Assembly: GCA_965228015.1 (NCBI GenBank) | Contig: OZ245787.1 | Location: forward strand, 1,364,001-1,428,000 | Origin: SKKY01 sp965228015 | Lineage (GTDB): Bacteria > Bacillota > Peptococcia > Peptococcales > SKKY01 | Direction of reading: 5' to 3' | DNA: 64,000 bases | Shown: positions 8,193-16,519 of the stretch, in pieces | How positions within the stretch are numbered: the first letter of the stretch is position 1 | How the letters are laid out: each line of letters starts with the position of its first letter | Made by a program: the position numbers and the translations under genes | The notes under the pieces: model-generated | Seen by the model: the letters and a program-made list of their open reading frames with translations, nothing else | What the model was told of the DNA's origin: nothing | The model's database searches: none

Positions 8193-8929
8193 CTACTTTC
8201 GTATTTTGCCGGCGGCGATTGTTACGCTGAATATTTTTTTGGCGCCGTTATTTAGTAGTATTTTAGCACATTCCTGAAGGGTTGTGCTTGTAGTAATTAC
8301 ATCGTCTACTAAGATTATCGACTTATTTTCTATTTCTTTTACCCTCTCCGGAACTATTGTAAAAGCATTGCTTAGATTTCTTCTTCTTTCTTTTCGGGAA
8401 AGTCCTGTTTGGTGTGGGGTGTCCTTTGAGCGCTTTAGTAAATTTAGCTCAAACTGGGCGTCAAAAATCAAGGCCAGTTCCTTTGCCAGAACTTCTGCCT
8501 GATTGTATCCTTTGTCTCATTTTCTTTTGGGACTCATGAGAACGGGAATAACAAGAGCACCTGTCATATCTCTAATAAGAGCGTGATTTGTGCATACTTC
8601 ATTGAAGATGGCCATGGCCGCAGGGGCTGCCAGGTATCCGTGATAGTTGAATTTGAAATTTCAAAGCATTTCTTCAAACTGATCCCGGTAGGGAAAGGGA
8701 GTGGTATTTTTATGTACTCATCAGGCCAGCTGTAGCAGGTAGTGCGATAAATTCCTTTGCAGGAGAATGTGCCACATCTGCTACACTGACCTTCTTCTTT
8801 TTGAATTTTAATTTTCAAATTATAGCATTCATTACAAATCTGAAGCTTTTCCTGCTTCTTACCGCATAGGGGACACATCTTGGGCGTTGGAAAGAGAAGC
8901 TCTAGCAGCAAAATAATCATCCTTCTCAA
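8193..8929 (-). pseudogene. comFC: ComFC competence phosphoribosyltransferase-like protein, decayed
   Basis: ComFC proteins have an N-terminal zinc finger and a PRTase fold and are needed for DNA uptake. The N-terminal part (MCPLCGKK, CSRCGTFSCKG) is readable from 8929. A frameshift near 8705 leads into a frame with RDQFEEML, an in-frame TGA, then HGYLAAPAAMA and IPVLMSPKRK, a second TGA, then DKGYNQAEVLAKELA and the PRPP loop IILVDDVITTSTTL. It ends GKIRK at the IS3 boundary. One frameshift and two separate stops cannot be a single read error. The start overlaps the end of dusB by about 70 bp. Confidence 0.9.
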
Positions 8930-9893
8930 TTTTATTAAGGAATCCCTTAAATTCTTCAGAGGATTTAATGCTATTCACTTCTGTTCTCAATCGAGCCGCT
9001 CCGGGGAGATTTTTTGTGTGCCAGGCAAAAAACTTTCGAATTTCCTTGGTGGCAATATCTTCCCCTTTGTATTTAATTAGCAGATCAAGATGCTTTTCTA
9101 GAAGATTCATTTTTTCTGAAGGACTTGGTTCCTCAATAGATATATTCTCAAGATAAGCATGAATTTCCTTAATCAGTTGAAAGTTTCCCAAAATCCCTCT
9201 GGCAAGCATCACCCCATCGCAGTTTGTTTCTTGAGTGACCCGGGTAAAATCTTGCGCTGTATAAACGTCTCCCGAGGCAATCACCGGAACTTTTACTGCA
9301 TCTTTAACTTCTCTGATTACAGACCAATCGGACCTTCCCGAATACATTTGGGTTCTCGTGCGAGGATGAACTACCATAAAATCTGACCCTGCATCTTCCA
9401 TTCTTTTGGCAAAATCCAGGTAATTCAAACTTTCATTGTCCCACCCACTGCGAAATTTTACGGAGACAGGAATTTTTACTGCTTTTTTTACTGCGGAAAC
9501 TAACTTTGCAGACAAAACTGGATCTTTCATTAAGGCAGATCCTTCAAAATTTTTTACAACCTTGGAAACCGGACAACCCATGTTAATATCGATAGCAGCA
9601 GGTTTTTCTGCATCTTCAATAAAGGCTGCCGCCTCAGCCATTATCGCTGCCTCGCTTCCGAAAAGCTGAATGACAATTGGATTGACCTCCTCTTTAAGAT
9701 CAAAAAGCTCGTAAGTTCGCTGATTTTTATAGGTCACGGCCTTGGCGCTAATCATTTCAGAATAAATAAGCCCTGCGCCGAACTGACGGGCAATCAGGCG
9801 GAAGGCTTTGTCGGTAATACCCGCCATTGGTGCAACAATGACGGGATTTTGGTTCAAATATTTTTTTATATCCATTTCATCATTAAAAAACAA
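8859..9893 (-). CDS. dusB: tRNA-dihydrouridine synthase (DusB type)
   Basis: FMN enzyme that reduces uridines in the tRNA D-loop using NADPH. The TIM-barrel motifs are intact: PMAGITDKAFR (about 22-32), INMGCPVSKV with the active-site Cys (about 104-113), VKFRSGW, VVHPRTRTQMYSG and ASGDV, ending with the helical RNA-binding domain. The 344-residue length is a little longer than usual. The TTG at 9893 follows an AAAGGAG site, and ATG at 9875 is an alternative start. It is 4 bp from coaX and overlaps comFC. Confidence 0.9.
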   Translation of the reverse strand: MFFNDEMDIKKYLNQNPVIVAPMAGITDKAFRLIARQFGAGLIYSEMISAKAVTYKNQRTYELFDLKEEVNPIVIQLFGSEAAIMAEAAAFIEDAEKPAAIDINMGCPVSKVVKNFEGSALMKDPVLSAKLVSAVKKAVKIPVSVKFRSGWDNESLNYLDFAKRMEDAGSDFMVVHPRTRTQMYSGRSDWSVIREVKDAVKVPVIASGDVYTAQDFTRVTQETNCDGVMLARGILGNFQLIKEIHAYLENISIEEPSPSEKMNLLEKHLDLLIKYKGEDIATKEIRKFFAWHTKNLPGAARLRTEVNSIKSSEEFKGFLNKIEKDDYFAARASLSNAQDVSPMR

Positions 9894-9896
9894 GTT

Positions 9897-10673
9897 TTAC
9901 TTTTCTCCTTTGTTCTTCTCGTAAATTATTCTAAGACCATCCAGGGTCAGATATTTGTCAACTTTTTGGATGTACTTTGTGTCTTTGGCAATAAGCTCGG
10001 CGATACCTCCTGTTGCGATTACTGTTGGATTTTCCCAGCCCTGCTCTTCTTTAATGCGGAAGATAATTTCATCTACCAATCCTGTGTATCCGTAAATCAT
10101 CCCTGATTGCATTGCATTAATTGTATTTTTCCCAACCACTTTTTTAGGTTTAATGAGCTCAATTTTTGGTAGCTTTGAAGTACGCCGAACCAGAGCTTCA
10201 AGGGAAATGTTTACCCCGGGAGTAATTACACCACCAAGATATTCTCCTTTTTCCGATATGGCACAGAAGGTTGTTGCTGTTCCAAAATCTGCAATTATTA
10301 ATGGGGCACCATATTTTTCAATTCCTGCAACGGCATTTACAATTCGGTCCGCACCAACTTCTCTTGGATTTTCATATAAAATTGGAATTCCTGTTTTGAT
10401 TCCAGGTCCAATAACCATCGGCTCAACGTTGAAATATTTTCTGGACATATCCTCAAGAGCCGCCATAATTGGTGGCACAACGGATGAGAAGATTACAGCA
10501 TCAATTTTTTCCTTAGAGATTTTATGATGCTCGAATAGATTGTAAAGCAACGTTCCGTATTCGTCTGAAGTTTTTTGACGATCCGTTGTTATGCGCCAGT
10601 TTATTATTAATTCTTTATCCTGATAAATTCCGATAACCATGTTTGTATTACCAATATCAAATGCCAGTAACAT
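9897..10673 (-). CDS. coaX: Type III pantothenate kinase CoaX
   Basis: CoaX phosphorylates pantothenate, the first step of coenzyme A synthesis, and needs a monovalent cation. The start is put at the ATG giving MLLAFDIGNTN (10673), seven bases after GGAG. Another ATG lies six bases earlier. Visible motifs are the DIGNTN phosphate loop (residues 5-10), GADRIVNAVAG (about 108-118), IADFGTATTF (about 127-136) and GGVITPGV. The length of 258 residues is typical. It forms a tight unit with dusB. Confidence 0.93.
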   Translation of the reverse strand: MLLAFDIGNTNMVIGIYQDKELIINWRITTDRQKTSDEYGTLLYNLFEHHKISKEKIDAVIFSSVVPPIMAALEDMSRKYFNVEPMVIGPGIKTGIPILYENPREVGADRIVNAVAGIEKYGAPLIIADFGTATTFCAISEKGEYLGGVITPGVNISLEALVRRTSKLPKIELIKPKKVVGKNTINAMQSGMIYGYTGLVDEIIFRIKEEQGWENPTVIATGGIAELIAKDTKYIQKVDKYLTLDGLRIIYEKNKGEK

Positions 10674-10687
10674 GCTCATTCTCCATT

Positions 10688-11308
10688 CTATTTAATATAG
10701 TAGCCCCTGCTGATTGCAGGGAAAGATAGGGCTTTTTTTATTTGTGCTTCAATAAATTCTGACGGGATTTTCTCTAATGATAGTTTTACAAACCCTTCAT
10801 TCTTCGCCCTGTTAAGAGGCAGCTTTTTCATTACTTCCTCTATAGCCGGCTCTTTTTGAGAAAAATTGATTCCTGATAAATCAAGATTGAAAGACGAAGA
10901 TACGTTTAAGTCTGTTTCATCAAGTTCCCGATAAGTTTTCAGATTTTCCATAACAATTTTTAAATCTTCCGCAAGTTCTTTTAATCCCCAGTGCTGGACA
11001 TACATTTTTGTTTGAAACAGTCGGTAATGCTTGGCTGTTCCCAAGAGAACAATGCTACCGGATTCCATTTTCCCATTAACAAAAAATTTGTGAACCACAA
11101 CATCTCCGCCTAGAGAAAGCATGTCTTGTTTTAAAATATTCCCCGCACCAAAATATATATTGGTAACAAAAATTGGATAAATTTGATCCCTTTCCATCAT
11201 TATGCGAATCCCGTGAGGATCTGAACCTGTGAGCTCCATCCATCCTTTAGATGCTCCCGCCTTCCAAACACCCTCACCGCAGTAAAATATATTATAATCC
11301 TTTTTCAT
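10688..11308 (-). CDS. Protein resembling the N-terminal accessory domain of clostridial dihydropteroate synthase
   Basis: The 206-residue soluble protein contains DPHGIRIMMERDQIYPIF (about 30-47), followed by NILKQDMLSLGGDVVVHK (about 57-74) and a GTAKHYRLF segment (about 91-99). From memory, this pattern matches the extra N-terminal domain of many clostridial FolP proteins (NILKQEMLSLGG-type motif). The catalytic DHPS barrel is absent. No lesion is seen. It lies between coaX and the antitoxin gene, and its function is unknown. The similarity was recognised by eye only. Confidence 0.5.
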   Translation of the reverse strand: MKKDYNIFYCGEGVWKAGASKGWMELTGSDPHGIRIMMERDQIYPIFVTNIYFGAGNILKQDMLSLGGDVVVHKFFVNGKMESGSIVLLGTAKHYRLFQTKMYVQHWGLKELAEDLKIVMENLKTYRELDETDLNVSSSFNLDLSGINFSQKEPAIEEVMKKLPLNRAKNEGFVKLSLEKIPSEFIEAQIKKALSFPAISRGYYIK

Positions 11309-11318
11309 TGCAAACTCC

Positions 11319-11585
11319 TTACACTAATTTATTTTTTATTTTATCAAAAACTTCTTCGTAGGTATATCTTACACTTGTGTTCATTACTTCTTTATCTGCT
11401 TCATCTAATTTGCTTTCTATATTTTCTGTTAGCTCTTCGTATTTGTCGATACTCATTATAACCATAGAGCCGTGGCCGTTTTTTGTTAGATATACTGGTT
11501 GATTCTCTTTAATAACCAGTTGCTCAATTTCCGGGAATTTATTTCTCAAATCAGAAACCGGTCTTATCTTCGCCACCATCATCAC
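11319..11585 (-). CDS. Phd/YefM-type antitoxin without a visible toxin
   Basis: The 88-residue protein begins with the Phd/YefM DNA-binding fold: VAKIRPVSDLRNKFPEIEQL (about 4-23), then QPVYLTKNGHGSMVIMSIDKY (about 29-49). This is followed by an acidic C-terminal tail of the kind that would wrap a toxin. No RelE/Doc-like gene is adjacent. The downstream gene is the DHPS-domain-like protein and the upstream side is noncoding. GAGGTG precedes a run of ATG codons. Four direct repeats lie immediately upstream and are a likely operator. Confidence 0.85.
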   Translation of the reverse strand: MMMVAKIRPVSDLRNKFPEIEQLVIKENQPVYLTKNGHGSMVIMSIDKYEELTENIESKLDEADKEVMNTSVRYTYEEVFDKIKNKLV

Positions 11586-11591
11586 CTCGTT

Positions 11592-11640
11592 ATCATAATT
11601 TTATCATAATTTTATCATAATTCTATCATAATTCTATCAG
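11592..11640. repeat. Tandem 11-bp iterons upstream of the antitoxin gene
   Basis: Four contiguous copies of ATCATAATTYT (11592-11602, 11603-11613, 11614-11624, 11625-11635) are followed by a partial fifth (ATCAG). The 11-bp period is close to one helical turn, so sites would face the same side of DNA. They lie 7 bp before the antitoxin start and are probably its autoregulatory operator. Confidence 0.8.
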
Positions 11641-11698
11641 AAGTGACAGTTTTTATTCAATTAGGATTGACCCAAAAGAAAACATCATTTGCGAATAA

Positions 11699-11739
11699 AA
11701 AAAGCGGCAACATCTTTGCGGATGCTGCCGCTTTTTTTA
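11699..11739. terminator. Terminator downstream of aminotransferase
   Basis: The stem AAAGCGGCAaCATC / GATGcTGCCGCTTT has a 6-nt loop and is flanked by A and T runs on either side, so it can work in both directions. It ends the minus-strand aminotransferase gene. Confidence 0.8.
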
Positions 11740-11775
11740 TATCAAAATTTCTTTAATTTTTATAATTTTGTTTTT

Positions 11776-13023
11776 CTATTTATTTACTACATCTACTGCT
11801 TTTTTAATTAATGTTGCCATTCCTATGATTCTTGATGATGGGATTGCGCAGATTGCGATTCTTAGTCCTTTTTTAAGTGGAACAAGGAATAAATTGTCTT
11901 CATTTAGCTTTGCTGCAATTTCTGCTGAATTTGCAACTGGTACTGTAATGAAAAATCCTGAATCGTATGGGCATGTTTCCAATCCAACTTCTGCTGCCTC
12001 ATCTAAGAAAATTTTTGCACGGTTTGCAAGTCTCTGACTGTACTCTGCTCTTTCAGTAAAAAGTTTTTCTTTAAGATCTTTATCCTTCCAAAGCTTGATT
12101 AATGCAAGCTGACCTGCTCTTGTGCAGTTGGACCATGTACCTCTGCAAGAATATTGGTTTGAATCGCAAAACTCGTTAATTACATCTTCTGATGAGCTTA
12201 CTGCAATCATTGCACCTGTACGGTATCCATACATAGTGTAACTCTTAGACATACTGAATCCAATAATAACAAGGAAATTTTCTGGCAGATTTGTGAACAG
12301 CTCAAAGAATCTTCTGCTTTCCTCTGGAGTAAAATCAATGTAGGCGATATCTACAAAAAGAATAAAGTTTTTATCTTTGCCCGCAGTTCTCTCTTTACCG
12401 CCTTCAACAACTTTTTCCCAGTCTTCGTATGTTAAGCTGAATCCTGTTGGGTTGTGAGCTGGTGAGTTAATAATCGCAAGGGCATTATCCTGCTCTTTAA
12501 GTGATTCATCAATTTTTACAAAGAAATCATTACTGTCAAATTTTTTGTTTTCATCATAAAGTCTGAAAGTTACAAGCTCTCTTGCCATTTCTGTCGCCAT
12601 CGTTCTATATGGGCCCCAGAACCAATCTGCAGTAAGAACTTTTTCACCTCTGTCTATGTAATTCCAAACCGCGTGGTGAATTGCTCCAGATCCTCCTGGT
12701 GTGGAGATGGCCTTGATGTACATGTTTGCTGGCTTGTAATCTTCAAAAGTAAAATCAATTGCCGCCTGTGTGTATTCTGACAGTCCAGCTATTGGCGCGT
12801 AGTTTGCTGAATCTTCAAAAGGAAGCTCTTTAATTATTTTTTCAATAGTCGGAAAGGTCACAAGAGAACCATCTCTGTCCAAAAATGCTCCAATTGAAGC
12901 GTTGATTATATTTTCTTTTCCTACTATTTTCGCTTTTTCATTCGCTGCAGAGTTAACCCCAAAGATAACGTCTTCCTCTTTTTTACCTTTCGAGTGCTTC
13001 GCTAATACTGATGTACTCCCCAT
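11776..13023 (-). CDS. Aminotransferase class I/II (aspartate/aromatic-type)
   Basis: Cytosolic PLP-dependent aminotransferase of 415 residues. The start is set at MGSTSVLAKHSKG because GGAG lies nine bases upstream. An ATG 15 bp earlier is less well placed. It shows NASIGAFLDRDG (substrate arm), TPGGSGAIHHAVW (PLP phosphate contact), NSPAHNPTGF, VDIAYIDF and the Schiff-base lysine in GFSMSKSYTMYGYRTG, with GLRIAICAI carrying the carboxylate-binding Arg. The overall pattern resembles tyrosine/aspartate aminotransferases, but the substrate cannot be told from sequence. The gene is intact and has its own terminator. Confidence 0.85.
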   Translation of the reverse strand: MGSTSVLAKHSKGKKEEDVIFGVNSAANEKAKIVGKENIINASIGAFLDRDGSLVTFPTIEKIIKELPFEDSANYAPIAGLSEYTQAAIDFTFEDYKPANMYIKAISTPGGSGAIHHAVWNYIDRGEKVLTADWFWGPYRTMATEMARELVTFRLYDENKKFDSNDFFVKIDESLKEQDNALAIINSPAHNPTGFSLTYEDWEKVVEGGKERTAGKDKNFILFVDIAYIDFTPEESRRFFELFTNLPENFLVIIGFSMSKSYTMYGYRTGAMIAVSSSEDVINEFCDSNQYSCRGTWSNCTRAGQLALIKLWKDKDLKEKLFTERAEYSQRLANRAKIFLDEAAEVGLETCPYDSGFFITVPVANSAEIAAKLNEDNLFLVPLKKGLRIAICAIPSSRIIGMATLIKKAVDVVNK

Positions 13024-13161
13024 TTTAATCCACTCCATTACTTATAGTTGTATTTATTTCATTCAAGCTATTATATAACAACTTTTTTTATTTATCAGCA
13101 GTTTTTCCATGTATACAATATTCTTGCGAAATTCTTAGGAAAAATATTTTTATAAAAGTGC

Positions 13162-13190
13162 TTGCATTTAATTTTTTATTATTGTATCAT
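13162..13190 (+). promoter_or_regulatory. Sigma-A promoter of the T-box operon
   Basis: TTGCAT (13162-13167), a 17-nt spacer and TATCAT (13185-13190) precede the T-box leader by about 15 bp. The rest of 13024-13161 is AT-rich, and I see nothing else in it. Confidence 0.6.
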
Positions 13191-13204
13191 TACTGCAATT
13201 TCAT

Positions 13205-13419
13205 ATTGAAAAGACTATGAAAAAGATAAGTACTGAGAAATTTGTTTATCAAAGAGAGCTGGGGATGGTGTGAGCCTGGTATGAATTTTTCTGCGGGAAG
13301 CTGCTTTGGAGTCTTGATTTACTAAGTGAGATGCGAATTGCTTTTTGGTTTTTCGTTTCTAATTAGGGTGGTACCGTGGGAGTTTCCCCTCGCCCCTTAC
13401 TGGGATGAGGGGTTTTTTT
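13205..13419 (+). promoter_or_regulatory. T-box riboswitch leader
   Basis: The leader carries the T-box proper AGGGTGGTACCGTGGG (13364-13379) and a terminator CCCCTC..GAGGGG plus T7 (13386-13417), about 30 bp before the Lrp-like gene. Stem I can close with AAGACT near 13209 and AGTCTT near 13310. In stem I the 3' strand reads CTGCGGGAAGCTGC, so TGC (Cys) or GCT (Ala) are candidate specifiers. I could not settle which. An uncharged cognate tRNA would allow read-through into the regulator and aminotransferase genes. Confidence 0.88.
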
Positions 13420-13447
13420 ATATAGTTTTTTAAGGAGGAAGAAAATT

Positions 13448-13940
13448 ATGGGTAACTTGAAACAATGTATCCTGGAACTACTTGAACAAAGCAGCAGACT
13501 TCCTGTTGAGGAAATTGCCTGCCTGTTAAATGCTGAGGTTGAGGCTGTGGCCGCCGCCATCAGGGAACTTGAAGAATCCAGGGCCATTTTAAAATACTCT
13601 GCGGTTATTGACTGGGAAAAGAATGACTCTGAAAAAAACTAATGCTTTAATTGAGTTAACAATAACTCCCGAGCGGGAGTTTGGTTTTGATAAAATTGCT
13701 GAACGAATTTACGGTTTTCCTGAGGTGAAATCTTTATATCTGATGAGCGGGTCTTATGATCTTGCAGTTTTTGTGGAGGCGGATAGTTTTAAAGATATTT
13801 CCTTATTCGTGAGTGAAAAACTGGCTCCTTTGAACCAGGTTAAGGGAACTAAAACCCACTTTATTATGAAAAAATACAAGGAGCTAGGTGTTCCTTTTAA
13901 AAGTGAAGAAAATGCGAAAAGGCTGGTGGTTACTCCGTGA
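13448..13940 (+). pseudogene. Lrp/AsnC-family regulator, frameshifted
   Basis: The first frame (13448-13642) has the N-terminal winged helix (MGNLKQCILELLEQSSRLPVEE at the start, RAILKYSAVIDWEKN at its end). The second frame, up to 13940, supplies the RAM ligand-binding domain (ALIELTITPEREFGFDKIAERI, then VKSLYLMSGSYDLAVFVE). They join if one A is removed from the A7 run near 13632. This class of two-domain protein is usually co-transcribed with an aminotransferase. AAGGAGGA precedes the ATG. It overlaps the next gene by 4 bp (GTGA). Confidence 0.88.
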
Positions 13941-15141
13941 GTATAGTTTTTGAGAAGGCGTTGAATGAAAAAATTAAAATGAACCTCCTTCAAAGATAAG
14001 AAAGTTTTTTGATTTGGTTGTTAATACTTCTGGAGTTATTTCTCTGGGTGTTGGTGAGCCGGATTTTATGACTCCCTGGCATATTCGGGAGGCGTCTTTC
14101 TATTCTTTGGAGAAAGATTACACAACATATACAAGTAATAAAGGACTAATTGAGTTAAGACGGGCAATTTCAAAATATCTGACAAAACATGATGTAGAAT
14201 ATAATCCTGAAGATGAGATTCTGGTTACTATTGGTGTTAGCGAGGGTGTGGATTTGGTCCTACGGGTGCTGGTTAAGGCTGAGGATGAAATTTTGGTTCC
14301 CGATCCTTCTTATGTAAGTTATTCCCCATTAATTGGTTTGGCTATCGGAGTCTCTGTTCCTTTGAAACCCAGTTGTGAAAATGCTTTTAAGATTACCGCT
14401 GATGAACTTGAGGCGGCAATTACGCCAAAAACTAAGGCATTAATTTTGACTTTCCCAAATAATCCTACAGGGGCGATTTTGACTAAGGAAGAGCTGGAAA
14501 AGCTGGCTGAGGTTATTATTCATCACGATTTAATTGTTATTTCAGATGAAATTTATGCTGAACTTACTTATGATGGGGTTCATGCTTCTGTGACAAGTTT
14601 GCCGGGAATGCAGGAGCGAACAATTTTGCTTAACGGATTTTCCAAGGCTTATGCTATGACAGGATGGCGTGTTGGCTATGTCCGCGGACCGGAAAACGTT
14701 ATTTCTATGATGAACCGCATCCACCAGTATAGCATTCTTTGCACCCCGGTTATGGGACAGCTGGCTGTAGTTGAAGCCCTGGAGAATGGGAATAAGGAAA
14801 TGAAGCAGATGGTAATGTCATATAATTATAGAAGAAACTCAATGGTTAACGGATTTAATAAGATAGGGCTTGAATGCAGCCTGCCCCAGGGGGCTTTCTA
14901 TGCCTTCCCCTCGGCGAAGAATACTGGTTTGAGTTCCGATGAGTTTGCGGAAAGGCTGGTGCTGGCAGAAAAAGTTGCCGTAGTGCCAGGAACTGCTTTT
15001 GGGGAAATGGGGGAAGGCTACATTCGCTGCTGCTACGCCGCATCACAAGCCGACATCAACGAAGCAGTCAAGCGAATGGACCGCTTTCTAACCCGCACAG
15101 GAGGGGACGCTTCCAAAATCAGCGCGTCATCCACAGGCTGA
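13937..15141 (+). pseudogene. Aminotransferase class I/II (AspC/PatA-like), 1-nt deletion near the start
   Basis: The GTG at 13937 overlaps the Lrp stop and gives VSIVFEKALNEKIKM. Then a missing base near 13976-13980 (CCTCC where CCCTCC would restore the frame) shifts it. The remaining 375 codons, from about 14014, are clean: SLGVGEPDF, TYTSNKGLIELR, FPNNPTGAIL, SDEIYAELTYDG and the PLP lysine in GFSKAYAMTGWRVGY. All catalytic residues survive, so a protein started from an internal codon would lack only the N-terminal arm. It lies under T-box control. The amino donor is not identified. Confidence 0.85.
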
Positions 15142-15197
15142 ATAGAAATAAATTGAAATTAGACAGAAATAAACTAATAAAATGAATTGAATTAAAA

Positions 15198-15252
15198 AAA
15201 GTGCGAAGTCTGAGTTAGAATTAAAAAATCCACTCAGACTTCGCACTTTTTT
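15198..15252 (+). terminator. Strong intrinsic terminator after aminotransferase operon
   Basis: An 18-bp stem (AAAGTGCGAAGTCTGAGT at 15198-15215 with its complement at 15232-15249) is followed by a T run. The rest of 15142-15337 is AT-rich with no gene seen. Confidence 0.9.
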
Positions 15253-16519
15253 TGTTTATATTAATTTTATTTCAAATCTGTACTATATATTTACTTATCT
15301 CCCTGCTCCCCTGTGGATAAATTGCACTAAATAGAACTGGTCTGACCCCCAAAAATTACACAAAATTGGGACAGTAAGATATACTAATTTTGGGGGCTGA
15401 TTTTAATGACAAAGAACTATTCCGATGAATTTAAACTCTCTGTAATTAAGGAATATTACGAAAGCAATCTTAGGGTAAGAAAGATTACTGCAAAGTACAA
15501 TTTATCTTCAAAAAATCTTGTTCTTAATTGGGAAAAACAATTAAAAGAAAAAGGACTTCTTCCAACAGAAGCTAAGAAAGATCCGGATAAGATAAAAATC
15601 AGATCAGATAAAATAGATTTTCCTGAGAAAACACAAAGAGAAATTGAATACGAAAAAGAAATAGAACATCTTTATGCTAAAATTGAATACTACGAACAAT
15701 TAGAGCATTTACAGCCCTTTATTTCTAAAAAAACAAAAGTCAGGGAGCTAAAGTACAGAGCTATATTTGCTTTGGAATTTAAATATACAGTAAAATTTCT
15801 TTGCGAAATTGCTGGAGTAAAAAGAAAAGCCTATTGCAATTTCAGAGACAAACCAATAAAAAAAGAAGATCCCATTGAGAAAATAATTATTCAAATATAT
15901 AACAAATCAAAAGGAATTTTTGGTTACAGAAGAATAGGAAATGAGCTAAGAAATACGTTTAAAATAGTTGTTAATCATAAAAAGATTCAAAGAATAATGC
16001 AGGAAAACAATCTCAGATCCAGAATCAGAAGAAAAAAGAATAGGATTCAAGATGATAAACAATTCAAAGCCAATATATTAAACAGGGATTTTAAGGCAAG
16101 TCGCCCAGGAGAAAAAATAGCCACAGATATTACCTGTATTCCTTACAGAAACTCTAAGCTATATCTGTGTGTTGCCCTAGATCTGTTTAACAATAAACCG
16201 GTAAGCCGGGAATACAGTAAGAATCCTGACAGCAAGCTGACTGTAAAAACTATTGAAAAACTTTCAAAAAAGATAGATATTAAGAATACTGTTATCCATA
16301 GTGATCAAGGTGTTTAATACACAAGCAAAGAATATTCCAGCTATTTAAAGTCTTTAGGAGCAGTTCAAAGTATGTCCAGAAGAGGAAATTGCTGGGATAA
16401 TGCGAAGATTGAAAGTTTCTTTAGCCATTACAAAACAGAAAGTATTAATCTCTACAAGAAAAGAATCAAAAGTTTTAAAGATATAAAAGAAATTACTGAA
16501 GATTACATTAAATTTTATA

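Noticed and set aside
8500..8700. In-frame TGA codons in comFC as a sign of TGA recoding (Trp or Sec)
   Set aside because: A frameshift lies in the same gene, the positions are not conserved Trp or Cys sites, and intact genes such as trxB and the GGDEF regulator use TGA as stop.
11581..11640. CRISPR array
   Set aside because: The repeats are 11 bp, contiguous and lack spacers. No CRISPR array was seen in the window.
15312..15320. Perfect DnaA box TGTGGATAA beside IS3 copy 2
   Set aside because: A single box away from any cluster is expected by chance in AT-rich DNA. The origin is at 45.2-46.9 kb.
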